From Pseudomonas sp. KNUC1026 (lineage in GTDB: Bacteria; Pseudomonadota; Gammaproteobacteria; Pseudomonadales; Pseudomonadaceae), in contig NZ_CP087138.1 in NCBI RefSeq assembly GCF_021650705.1, positions 1,178,001-1,242,000 on the forward strand: a DNA stretch of 64,000 nt. Direction: 5' to 3'. Under the pieces are notes generated by a model. It did no database searches, was not told where the DNA came from, and saw only the letters and a program-made list of their open reading frames with translations. Positions 39,997 to 47,624 of the stretch are shown here, piece after piece. Position 1 is the stretch's first letter, and every line of letters starts with the position of its first letter. A program made the position numbers and the translations under genes.

Positions 39997-40776
39997 TCAG
40001 TGAGCCAACCCGCCGGGCAGCAGCCCTCGCGCGGCGGCGGTACCGACCGCCTGCTGGCGGCTGGCCGAGCCGAGTTTGCGCCGGGCATTGAGCAGGTGGA
40101 AGTCGACCGTGCGCTCGGAGCGAGTGAGGATGTGGCTGATCTCCCAGGACGTTTTACCGGCGCTTGCCCAATACAGGCATTCCAGCTCGCGCGGGGTGAG
40201 GTCGTCGTTGCTCGGGCTCGCGGTTTGCAAGCGCCGGCCCAGGCCGGACACCAGGTAAGGCACCAGCATGAACAGCCGGGCCGCCGCCGGGTGAGCGAAA
40301 CCATCATCTTCGTGAACACCGGTGCCATCGAAGGCCACACTCAGCGTGCCGCGCAGGCGTTCGTAGCGCAGCGGAATGCTCAAGCCGTGGCGCAGCCCGT
40401 GTTCTTCCCGGCGTTGCCAGAAGTGCCGGGTACGCCCACGGGCACGCCGGCCCTCCTGAGCCCAGAACATAGGCACCAGCTCTTGCCGGCAATGTTTGAG
40501 GATGGGGTCGATGTCGAGCAATCCGTCGCCGCAATAGCAGTCCAGCCAGGTGCGTGGAAAGGTCGTGATCACGCCCGCCAACGGGTTGCCTGTCCATGGC
40601 CGCGTCGGGCTCAGGCTGATCAGGTAGTGAGTGAACCCCAATTGGCGCAGCACCTTGCGCAGGTGGCGTTCCCAGTCGCAGGGATTATGTTCCCGGGCAA
40701 GCTCGTTGAACGCTTGCAACGGCGCCGACGATTCGCTGCGCCGGGCCGAAACACCCCGTGAGTCGTGCGTATCCAT
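39997..40776 (-). CDS. LuxR-family quorum-sensing regulator with complete AHL pocket
   Basis: 259 residues: an N-terminal autoinducer-binding domain and a C-terminal helix-turn-helix. All six residues invariant in acyl-homoserine-lactone receptors are found with almost TraR spacing: W77, Y81, D90, P91, W105 and G131. The C-terminal domain has the matching E, L and G in LTPRELECLYWASAGK and continues RSERTVDFHLLNARRKLGS. It should bind an AHL or similar ligand. It lies downstream of trpG and has the same orientation as trpE/trpG, but a terminator hairpin (40808-40825) separates them, so it may have its own promoter. No canonical luxI is in the window. It is the obvious candidate regulator of the adjacent biosynthetic cluster. 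Confidence 0.9.
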   Translation of the reverse strand: MDTHDSRGVSARRSESSAPLQAFNELAREHNPCDWERHLRKVLRQLGFTHYLISLSPTRPWTGNPLAGVITTFPRTWLDCYCGDGLLDIDPILKHCRQELVPMFWAQEGRRARGRTRHFWQRREEHGLRHGLSIPLRYERLRGTLSVAFDGTGVHEDDGFAHPAAARLFMLVPYLVSGLGRRLQTASPSNDDLTPRELECLYWASAGKTSWEISHILTRSERTVDFHLLNARRKLGSASRQQAVGTAAARGLLPGGLAH

Positions 40777-40807
40777 AACCGTGGTGTCGCTCCTGTTCGT
40801 TGCGAAA

Positions 40808-40825
40808 GAGGGGCTTTCGCCCCTC
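40808..40825 (-). terminator. Hairpin after trpG
   Basis: On the minus strand GAGGGGC, a GAAA loop and GCCCCTC form a 7-bp stem followed by TTTC, starting 8 bases after the trpG stop. It probably ends the trpE-trpG transcript before luxR, with some readthrough possible. Confidence 0.65.
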
Positions 40826-40833
40826 GGGTACGG

Positions 40834-41415
40834 CTATTGCACGTACTGTTTTATGAAGCTGCGAAACAGGTCCAGGCCGTTCTCGGTCAGGATGCTCTCG
40901 GGGTGGAACTGCACGCCCTCCACCGCCAGCTCCCGATGGCGCACACCCATGATGTAGCCGTCGCCCGCCGAGCGAGAGGTCACCTCCAGGCAATCGGGCA
41001 TCGCCTGATCACTGATCATCAGCGAGTGATAGCGGGTTGCACGGATGGCATGGCCTTGGGTGTGGGCGTACACGCCCCGCCCATCGTTGCTGATTTCGCT
41101 GACCTTGCCGTGCATCACGTGTGGCGCCCGGCACACCTGCGCGCCGTAGGCCAACCCCAGCGCCTGGTGCCCCAGGCACACGCCCAGCAAGGGCAGGCGG
41201 CCTTCGAAATGGCGGATCACTTCGATATAGCCCACATCCGCAGGGTGCCCCGGCCCGGGGCCAAGCACGCAAAAGTCCGGAGCGAAAGCTTCGATACGCT
41301 CGATCAGGTCGGGCACGTCGTGCCGCTCGACCCGGGTTTCCAGGCCCAACTCTTCCAGGTACTGGCTGATGATGAAGACGAAGCTGTCGTAGGCATCGAT
41401 CAAAAAGACTTTCAC
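40834..41415 (-). CDS. Anthranilate synthase component II-like glutamine amidotransferase
   Basis: 193 residues; supplies ammonia from glutamine to the TrpE-like partner. The triad is visible: cysteine in LLGVCLGHQALGLAYG, and histidine and glutamate in VEGVQFHPESILTENG. The oxyanion loop is GPGPGHPADVG. The start is the GTG at 41415 behind AGGAG; GTGA overlaps the TrpE-like stop by 4 bases, so the subunits are coupled. This copy is embedded in a secondary-metabolite-like cluster rather than with trpD/trpC, so it is probably dedicated to that pathway, like phnB or phzE partners. Confidence 0.87.
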   Translation of the reverse strand: MKVFLIDAYDSFVFIISQYLEELGLETRVERHDVPDLIERIEAFAPDFCVLGPGPGHPADVGYIEVIRHFEGRLPLLGVCLGHQALGLAYGAQVCRAPHVMHGKVSEISNDGRGVYAHTQGHAIRATRYHSLMISDQAMPDCLEVTSRSAGDGYIMGVRHRELAVEGVQFHPESILTENGLDLFRSFIKQYVQ

Positions 41416-42890
41416 AGTGCGATCTCCTGGCCAGTCACCGCTCGATAGACCGAGCCCATTTTGTAAAGGGTTTCCTTCCACTCAAGCTCTGCGACCGAAT
41501 CGGCGACCACCCCGGCAGAGGCGCGCAGGTGATAAGTGCCCTGATCGTGGACGGTGGAGCGGATGCACAGGGCGGTGTTGACGCTGCCGTCGAAGCCGAT
41601 CAGGCCCAGGGCGCCGGCGTAGATGCCACGGCGGGTGTTTTCCATGCTTTCGATCAGCTCCATCGCCCTGACCTTGGGCGCACCGGACATGGTGCCGGCC
41701 GGGAACGAGGCCTTGATCACGTCGTAGGCATCCAGCCCCGGGCGCAGCAGGCCACGCACGTTCGAAACCATGTGGTAAAGGTGCGAGTACTCCTCCACCA
41801 GCATGAATTCGTCGACCTCCAGAGAACCAGCCTGGCAGACGCGGCCGATGTCGTTGCGGCACAGGTCGATCAGCATCAGGTGCTCGGCACGCTCTTTCTC
41901 GGAACGCGTGAGTTCAAGCACCAGCTCGGCAGGGTCGACGCCGGGCTTCTTGCCCACGGTGCCGGCGATCGGGCGCATCTCGATGAGGTTGTCCTTGATG
42001 CGTACGAACAGCTCCGGGCTTGCACCGATCAGGTCGATGCCGCCGACATGGGCCAGGTACATGTAGGGGAAGGGGTTGCGCTGGCGCAGGCTTTTGTAGA
42101 CGTCGAAGGGTGCCACCTGCGAGTTGATGCAGATCTCGTGGCCCAACTGGATCTGGTACACATCGCCCGCGCGGATGTGCTCCATTGCAACCTCGACCCG
42201 CGCCTTGAATTGCTCGGGCGTTACGGTTCGGGTTTCCTCGAATACCTTGGGATAAACAGGCGCCGCCTGTTGCTCGTCACAGGCCTGTGCCAGGAACGGG
42301 TAATGCTCGGGTGTGCGCGCCGCCCACATCGGGTGGTTGTTGATCAGGGTTTCGACGGTGCCGTTGTTATGGAAGTACACCAGTGTCTGGTACACCGACA
42401 GCGCGATCAGCGGGTAGCTGTGGTTTTGCTCGGTCAATGCCGGCAAACGCTCGATCAGGCGCACGCAGTCGTAGGAAAAGTAACCGAAGAAGGCGAGGCT
42501 GGCCGGCGCATCCGGCGCCACCTTGAATGCAGCCTGGAGCTGTCGCAGCAGCGCCCACGCAGCCTCGCTGTCGGGCAATGGGACGGTAAAGTCAGCGCCC
42601 ACTGCAACACCCTGGTCGCGCAGTACGCCGCTCAAGTGATCACACAGGGCCGCGTTGCCGCGCAGTTGTGCCTTGCCCTCGTCGATGCTCACTTCAAACA
42701 GCGGCTCCAGGCCTATGATGGTGGCGCGCCGGTCGCGGCTGGGGCCGGACAATGACTCGAGAATGAACACGGCCTCTCGGCCAAGTTGTTCGCAGGCGTT
42801 TGCATAGATGCTCAGTGCATCGGTAGAGCGGCGTTCTTCGAGGCGAAGAACATCCACGCACAGACTAGTGTTTTTCATCGGCAGTACCAT
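41412..42890 (-). CDS. Anthranilate synthase component I-like chorismate enzyme
   Basis: 492 residues, chorismate-utilising family. The C-terminal catalytic domain has DLCRNDIGRVCQAG, SFPAGTMSGAPKVRAMELIE and YAGALGLIGFDGSVNTALCI. PAGT, not PIKGT, marks the TrpE/PhzE group (amination at C2) rather than aminodeoxychorismate synthase. The N-terminal domain has FILESLSG, which resembles the tryptophan-feedback LLES site. The product is anthranilate or 2-amino-2-deoxyisochorismate; sequence alone cannot decide. Two ATGs (42890, 42878) are possible; neither has a strong ribosome binding site. It is divergent from the rest of the cluster across a 600-base control region. Confidence 0.86.
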   Translation of the reverse strand: MVLPMKNTSLCVDVLRLEERRSTDALSIYANACEQLGREAVFILESLSGPSRDRRATIIGLEPLFEVSIDEGKAQLRGNAALCDHLSGVLRDQGVAVGADFTVPLPDSEAAWALLRQLQAAFKVAPDAPASLAFFGYFSYDCVRLIERLPALTEQNHSYPLIALSVYQTLVYFHNNGTVETLINNHPMWAARTPEHYPFLAQACDEQQAAPVYPKVFEETRTVTPEQFKARVEVAMEHIRAGDVYQIQLGHEICINSQVAPFDVYKSLRQRNPFPYMYLAHVGGIDLIGASPELFVRIKDNLIEMRPIAGTVGKKPGVDPAELVLELTRSEKERAEHLMLIDLCRNDIGRVCQAGSLEVDEFMLVEEYSHLYHMVSNVRGLLRPGLDAYDVIKASFPAGTMSGAPKVRAMELIESMENTRRGIYAGALGLIGFDGSVNTALCIRSTVHDQGTYHLRASAGVVADSVAELEWKETLYKMGSVYRAVTGQEIAL

Positions 42891-43493
42891 TGTTCAGGGT
42901 GCGGCAGTACAGGCACTTCGAAAACAAGTGCCCACGAATATAAAGCGCTTGCACGCTTTGATGGAAAGTTTGGAATTACCCCGAGCAACTCTCAGGCACT
43001 GTCGAGTGCACATGAACTTCCAACCCACGGTCGGGCAGGCGAACACGGTTCGACATCGTGCGCGTTAGCGCCAGGAGAAATGGATCAGAGAAGTTGCCGG
43101 CAGGCGGCGAACGGACGCTGGCCCTCGCTGATTAGCGACGCCAGGTATTGCTTTTGAAGACGGCCAGGACGGCCCGGGAGCAGCTGTCGGGAGCGCTGAG
43201 CGAGGAGCGGATTGCACAGAGGTGATAGTACATTTCGAGACATCCCGGTCTTGATGAAACACTGGGGCTCAAGGCCACAGGCGGTCGAAACTACCAGCGT
43301 GCCTATAGAGTGTCAATCACCCTCTTTATGGAAAGGACGAATGGAACCGTTGCCGCCCGCAAGGGTGAGAAGCGATAACTTTCGCGCGTTAGCACTTTTT
43401 CACCTGCCCCGCAACTGAGGCATTCCACAGCTGGGCGCTGAGCACTTTGGCCATTAACTTGGCCGCCGCGCAATTGCAGCCCCCTCACTTGGA
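42891..43493. other. 600-bp divergent control region of the LuxR-linked cluster
   Basis: No protein gene is supported. Toward trpE, on the minus strand, TTCCAT and TATATT (at plus 42937-42942) are 18 bases apart and could be the trpE promoter; two dyads lie over and after it. Toward the ligase, TATAGA near 43303 is a possible -10 without a good -35, as in activator-dependent promoters. The last 80 bases form a potential leader stem that reaches the ligase start. Confidence 0.5.
42912..42959. promoter_or_regulatory. Two perfect dyads in the trpE-like promoter, candidate operators
   Basis: GGCACTT-N7-AAGTGCC (42912-42932) is a perfect 21-base dyad, the size of a lux-type box. AAAGCG-N6-CGCTTT (42942-42959) is a second perfect dyad. 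Relative to the proposed minus-strand promoter, the second lies between -35 and -10 and the first near the transcription start. LuxR or another dimeric regulator could bind here; which one is not shown. Confidence 0.45.
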
Positions 43494-43499
43494 ATGCCT
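43418..43499 (+). promoter_or_regulatory. Leader stem enclosing the start of the ligase gene
   Basis: AGGCATTCC (43418-43426) is the exact reverse complement of GGAATGCCT (43491-43499). The 3' arm contains the first ATG (43494) and the GGA that would serve ATG 43503. A smaller hairpin GGCC-N8-GGCC (43449-43464) lies in the loop. Folding would block ribosome access, so this may be a translational control element. Confidence 0.45.
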
Positions 43500-44855
43500 G
43501 ATATGAAAGAGCAACTAGACAGCTTCAAGAAACGTTATGACCCGGTTCACCGTGATTATTGGACGGACGTACTGACTGATTCGGCGCTCGCTCAATGGCA
43601 GCAACAGCAACTGCGCGATGTGGTCGACCACGTCAAGCGCACCTCGCCGTTCTATGGCAAGCACCTGGCACAGGTCGAGGCACACACCCTGACGCTGGAT
43701 GACCTCGCCCGATTGCCGTTCACCACCAAGGACGACCTGCGTGAAGCAGGGTTCGATATTTTGTCCGGCCCTCTGGAAGACGCCATCTTCTATTACGAAA
43801 CCACCGGCACCACCGGCCCGGCGACGCCGTGCCCGCGCGATGCCAAGGAGAGCCACGCCAGCAATCAGCAACTGGCAATGGCCTACCAGGCCGTGATCGA
43901 AAAGCACTTTCTCGGCGAGAAAACCGTCGTCGGCATCATGGGCCCGACCGAGGTGCATTCATTCGGCGACACGCTGGGTGATGTCTGCAAACAGCTGGGG
44001 GTGTGCAACGCCAAACTGTGGCCCCATTCGCCTGTCATTGGCTGGCCCAAGGCGCTGCAATTGCTCAAGGACTTGCGCATCGGTGTGCTCGCCTCGGCGC
44101 CTGGTCTGCTGCTGGCGATGGCCAAGGAAGCTGAGCGTCAAGGCCTCGACCCCCGCAAAGACCTCAACCTGCGCGCCTTCATGATGAGCGGCGAGCTGTG
44201 TACGCCGGCCCTCAAGAACAACCTGTTCAGCCTGTGGGGCGCCGAGGCTTACAACAGCCTTTATGGCTCTCAGGAAGCGATGATCATCGCAGCGTGCAAC
44301 GCCAACGATCAGTTGATGCCCCACCGCCTGAACTACCTGATCGAGGTGATCGACCCTCAAACCGGGCAGAGCCTGGGCAGCACCGGTGACGGTGAGCTGT
44401 GCGTCACCATGCTCATCCCCGGCAGCAAGCCGTTGATCCGCTATCGCACCGGTGATCTCGTTTCGATTCAGTCACGCCCCGGCTACCCGCAGTCGATGCG
44501 CCAGACCATCAAGGTCGTCGGCCGGGTCAAGGATGCCGTACAGCTCAACGGCAAGCCGTTTTCCGCCGCACAGATCGAGCAGGCATTGCTCGAGGGCGTC
44601 GAGCAATGCCTGGGGTATCAGATCATCCTGAGCAACGCCAACCGCTGCGACACGGTGATCGCAAAACTGGAAATGTCGCGCTTTTTCGAGGGTGATCGCG
44701 CCCGCCTGGTGCTGTTGATCAAGGAGCGCCTGCGCGAGCGGCTGGGCGTCGAAGCCACTGTGATGGTGGTCGAGGACCTCGCTGACCACGTCAACCTAGG
44801 CAGCTGGTTCAGCTGGAAAGAGGCGCGCATCGTCGATCAGCGCCAGGTGGGGTGA
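43494..44855 (+). CDS. Phenylacetate-CoA-ligase-like acyl-adenylate-forming enzyme
   Basis: 453 residues, ANL superfamily of the PaaK branch. The phosphate loop is YYETTGTTGPAT (about residues 100-111), followed by MMSGELCT, LYGSQEAMIIAACN, LIRYRTGDLVSI, VGRVKDAVQLNGKPFSAAQI and a C-terminal lysine in SWKEARIVDQR. PaaK relatives activate aryl acids as adenylates or CoA thioesters; next to a TrpE/TrpG pair, anthranilate is the natural candidate substrate (inference). Start ATG 43494 or 43503; the second has GGA at better spacing. It is the first gene of a tight six-gene plus-strand operon. Confidence 0.85.
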   Translation: MPDMKEQLDSFKKRYDPVHRDYWTDVLTDSALAQWQQQQLRDVVDHVKRTSPFYGKHLAQVEAHTLTLDDLARLPFTTKDDLREAGFDILSGPLEDAIFYYETTGTTGPATPCPRDAKESHASNQQLAMAYQAVIEKHFLGEKTVVGIMGPTEVHSFGDTLGDVCKQLGVCNAKLWPHSPVIGWPKALQLLKDLRIGVLASAPGLLLAMAKEAERQGLDPRKDLNLRAFMMSGELCTPALKNNLFSLWGAEAYNSLYGSQEAMIIAACNANDQLMPHRLNYLIEVIDPQTGQSLGSTGDGELCVTMLIPGSKPLIRYRTGDLVSIQSRPGYPQSMRQTIKVVGRVKDAVQLNGKPFSAAQIEQALLEGVEQCLGYQIILSNANRCDTVIAKLEMSRFFEGDRARLVLLIKERLRERLGVEATVMVVEDLADHVNLGSWFSWKEARIVDQRQVG

Positions 44856-44861
44856 CTGGCC

Positions 44862-45407
44862 ATGGGCTTTTCTGTGCGTGTGATCGACACCAGCAGTGAG
44901 CTGTTCAATGCGGTGCTGGCCCTGCGCAACCGCTACCTGGGGGAAAACCCCGCGCAAGAAGATGATTTCGAACGCCGTGAGCGCACCCGCGACGCCCTTT
45001 CGTACCACCTGGTCTACCTGGACCAGGGCCAGGTGGTGGGCACGATGCGTGCCACGCCTCTGGGCCACGGGCTGAGCTTCGTCGAGCGGGCAGTGAACGT
45101 GCCCGCGCATTTTGCCGAGCCAACCGACGCATTCGATGCCAATCGGCTGGTGATGGACGAGCGTTACCGCGGCGGCCGTCACCTGCGGGCGTTCTTGCTG
45201 GAAGCCGCGATCTGGCTCAAGGCCAATACCCACCTGCGCTTCATCTCGGCGCTGTGCCGTGGGCAACTGGCGGCCCTGTACGTAGGCATCGGCGGGCGCG
45301 TGCTGGTGGATGACCTGGCCTGGAACGGCGTGCTCAACGAACGCCGCTACAGCCTGGTGTACCTGGAACTCGAACATGTTTACCAAACTGTCAAAGGAGA
45401 CAACTGA
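44862..45407 (+). CDS. GNAT-fold acyltransferase, autoinducer-synthase/FeeM-like
   Basis: 181 residues with a GNAT fold: LRNRYLGENPAQEDDFERRE, YHLVYLDQGQVVGTMRATPL and FDANRLVMDERYRGGRHLRA. The arrangement of an N-terminal RxxY followed by an acidic DDFE, then GxxRxTP, recalls LuxI-type and N-acyl amino acid synthase (FeeM-like) proteins more than ordinary acetyltransferases, but LuxI invariant residues are not all present. It could acylate an amine such as anthranilate or make a signal. It starts 6 bases after the ligase and ends 1 base before the next gene, whose ribosome binding site AAAGGAGA is inside its last codons. Confidence 0.7.
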   Translation: MGFSVRVIDTSSELFNAVLALRNRYLGENPAQEDDFERRERTRDALSYHLVYLDQGQVVGTMRATPLGHGLSFVERAVNVPAHFAEPTDAFDANRLVMDERYRGGRHLRAFLLEAAIWLKANTHLRFISALCRGQLAALYVGIGGRVLVDDLAWNGVLNERRYSLVYLELEHVYQTVKGDN

Positions 45408-45408
45408 A

Positions 45409-46092
45409 ATGGACGCATTTTTCAAAGAACTCGACGCCATCGTCGATGCCGGCTGGGCGCAGATCAAGCAGGGCAACTACTGGCAGCACAGCCTGGCCAA
45501 CCCGACCTCCCCGTCGCTCTACCAGCAGATCATGCTGCAGGTGTACCACTACACCCGCTACAACTCGGTGAACCAGGCCGCCTGCGCGTTCAGCGCCGAC
45601 CCTGAGCAGACCACGCTGCTGCGTTTCGTCTACAAACACGCGCTCGAAGAGCTGGGCCATGAGCGCATGGTGCTGCGTGACCTGGAGTCGGTCGGCCTGT
45701 TGCCGCAAGAGATGCCTGCGCCGCTGGCACCGACTCAGGCGCTGATCGCATTTCTCAACGATGTGGCCATCCGCAAAGGCCCGATCGCACGCCTGGGCTA
45801 CAGCTATTGGGCCGAAGAGGTGTACGACCACATCCAGCCGATCCTGGATCGCTTCCGCCGCGACCTGAACCTCAAGGATGAACAGATGACGTTCTTCGTC
45901 GCCCATTCGAGCATCGATGAGAAGCACTCCGAGGAAGTGCGCCTGGCGATGCAGCGCGCCGTCAAGACCGAGGAGGACCGCCGCCAGATCAAGGAGGTTG
46001 CGCGGGTGACGCTGTGGCTGACCGGGCAGTTGATGGAAGAAGCGCTGCGCGCTCATCTGGCGAGCGAAGACGGCCTGCGAGAGGCCTGCTGA
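45409..46092 (+). CDS. Haem-oxygenase-like diiron oxidase family protein
   Basis: 227 residues, all-helical (TenA/HO-like iron-containing redox enzyme). Candidate metal ligands follow the family pattern: E80/E81 and H84 in YKHALEELGHE, E136/E137 in SYWAEEVYD, and H166, D170 and H173 in AHSSIDEKHSEEV. Members perform N-oxygenation, decarboxylation or C-C cleavage in natural product pathways (SznF, UndA, BesC, FlcE as examples). A flavin reductase gene follows 3 bases later and could deliver electrons. The reaction here is unknown. Confidence 0.82.
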   Translation: MDAFFKELDAIVDAGWAQIKQGNYWQHSLANPTSPSLYQQIMLQVYHYTRYNSVNQAACAFSADPEQTTLLRFVYKHALEELGHERMVLRDLESVGLLPQEMPAPLAPTQALIAFLNDVAIRKGPIARLGYSYWAEEVYDHIQPILDRFRRDLNLKDEQMTFFVAHSSIDEKHSEEVRLAMQRAVKTEEDRRQIKEVARVTLWLTGQLMEEALRAHLASEDGLREAC

Positions 46093-46095
46093 ACC

Positions 46096-46713
46096 ATGAA
46101 ACTGACCGTCATTGTCGGCTCGAGCCGGCCATGCGGCGTCAGTGCTCGGGTGGTGGCGCTGGTGCGCCGCCACCTGGGGGCGCAGGCAGAGGTCGAGGAA
46201 ATCTGGCTCAAGGATTACCGGATCGAATACTGCGACGCCGACAACGCCTGCGCCGCCGAGGACTGCGCTGTGCAGGACGATGTCGAGCCACTGGTGGCGC
46301 GCATCGCTTCGGCGGACGCGCTGCTCTACCTGCCGGTGATGCATGCCTATGGGTTGAACAGCCGTTTCCAGGCGTTTCTGGAGCGTGTGGGCTACGGCTT
46401 CATGCGCCCGCGGGAACGCCCACTGCGTGACAAGCTGGCCGCGATCGCCGTGGTCGGCCGGCGCTATGGCCACACCGCCGTGTTTTCCCAGGTCGTGCTC
46501 AACGTGCTGTTGAACAAGATGATCCTGGTCGGCTCGGGCTTCCCGCCTTGCTTTCAAACGCAGCTGGCGCATGACCCGGAGGCTGAGCAGGCACTGCGCG
46601 AAACCCTGGATCGGCTGGCCGAACACCATCAGCGCTTGCACCCCGCCTGGGCCCAGGCCGAGCCGCCCGCTCGGCCTTTGCGCCCGGTCCATATGCTCAA
46701 GGGAACTCGTTAG
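46096..46713 (+). CDS. NADPH-dependent FMN reductase family protein
   Basis: 205 residues with a flavodoxin-like fold. The phosphate loop IVGSSRPCGVSARVVALVRR opens the protein; a cysteine-rich stretch CDADNACAAEDC near residues 50-61 resembles the one in iron-sulfur flavoproteins; LLYLPVMHAYGLNSRFQAFLE is the usual flavin-side segment. It may reduce free FMN or carry electrons to the preceding diiron enzyme, or act on a quinone-like intermediate. It is in the middle of the operon. Confidence 0.8.
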   Translation: MKLTVIVGSSRPCGVSARVVALVRRHLGAQAEVEEIWLKDYRIEYCDADNACAAEDCAVQDDVEPLVARIASADALLYLPVMHAYGLNSRFQAFLERVGYGFMRPRERPLRDKLAAIAVVGRRYGHTAVFSQVVLNVLLNKMILVGSGFPPCFQTQLAHDPEAEQALRETLDRLAEHHQRLHPAWAQAEPPARPLRPVHMLKGTR

Positions 46714-46715
46714 CC

Positions 46716-47624
46716 ATGTCATTCAAAGATTCAATGTTGGCCCTGTTGGTCGCTTTCCTCTGGGGCGCGCAGGTCAGCGCCGTGAAAATCGGCGGCGCGG
46801 AGTTGCCACCGATCCTGATGGTTGCGATGCGTTACGCGATCATGGCCGTGGCGCTGCTGCCGTTGCTGCGCCGTTGCAAACGTGAACATCTGGGCACGAT
46901 GACCCTGATCGCTTCGGTGACGGGCACGCTGCACTTCGGCCTGCTGTATTGCGGGATTGCCCGGGTGGACGCTTCGACCTCGGCGATCATCTACCAATTG
47001 GCGACGCCCTTCACCTTGATCCTGGCCTGCCTGGCCTTGGGCGAAGTGCTCAAGCTCAAGGTCGTGGCAGGCATCGCGCTGGCCTTCGCCGGTGTGTTGG
47101 TGTTGCTGTTCAACGGGGCAGCCATTGGCAGCCTGCCGGGCATGTTGCTGGTGGCGCTGGCAGCCCTGGCATTTGCCACAGGCTCGGTGCTTACCAAACG
47201 TTTGGGCCCGCTGGACCCACTGGCCTTGACTGCCTGGACGGCGGTGGTCGCTGCGCCGCAGTTGCTGTTGTGGTCGTACGTGCAGGAGCGTGATCAGTGG
47301 GGCAGTGTGCTGGTTGCCAGCAGCCAGGCCTGGTGGGCAATGCTCTACACGGCGCTGAGCGGCGGGTTGCTGGGCTTTGGCTTGTGGTTCTGGCTGTTGA
47401 GCCGCAACAGCATCCAGCAACTGAGCCCTTATCTGTTATCGGTGCCGCTGTTTGCCATCGGCGTGAGCCAGTTGTTGCTGGGCGATGGCTTTACTCCGCG
47501 CCTGTTGCTGGGCGGTGCGCTGACGCTTCTGGGCGTTGCTTTGTGCCAACTGCGCCTGCCGCAGCTCAGGGGGTGGGCACGCACTGCAAGGATGAGCGCG
47601 GGGGCAGCCGATGAGCGTCGTTGA
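46716..47624 (+). CDS. EamA-family (DMT) transporter
   Basis: 302 residues with about ten hydrophobic helices in two EamA halves (LALLVAFLWGAQVSAVKIGG at the start, LVALAALAFATGSVLTKRLG in the second half). The family exports small metabolites and amino acids across the inner membrane. In this operon it is most likely the exporter of the pathway product. It starts 2 bases after the flavin reductase and overlaps the hydrolase by 14 bases. Confidence 0.85.
   Translation: MSFKDSMLALLVAFLWGAQVSAVKIGGAELPPILMVAMRYAIMAVALLPLLRRCKREHLGTMTLIASVTGTLHFGLLYCGIARVDASTSAIIYQLATPFTLILACLALGEVLKLKVVAGIALAFAGVLVLLFNGAAIGSLPGMLLVALAALAFATGSVLTKRLGPLDPLALTAWTAVVAAPQLLLWSYVQERDQWGSVLVASSQAWWAMLYTALSGGLLGFGLWFWLLSRNSIQQLSPYLLSVPLFAIGVSQLLLGDGFTPRLLLGGALTLLGVALCQLRLPQLRGWARTARMSAGAADERR

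Noticed and set aside
41412..42890. Aminodeoxychorismate synthase (PabB) instead of TrpE
   Set aside because: The motif at the active site is PAGT, not PIKGT, so no covalent lysine mechanism; TrpE/PhzE type fits better.
44862..45407. A canonical LuxI autoinducer synthase
   Set aside because: The general arrangement is similar, but the full set of LuxI invariant residues is not present; kept as a LuxI/FeeM-like GNAT only.
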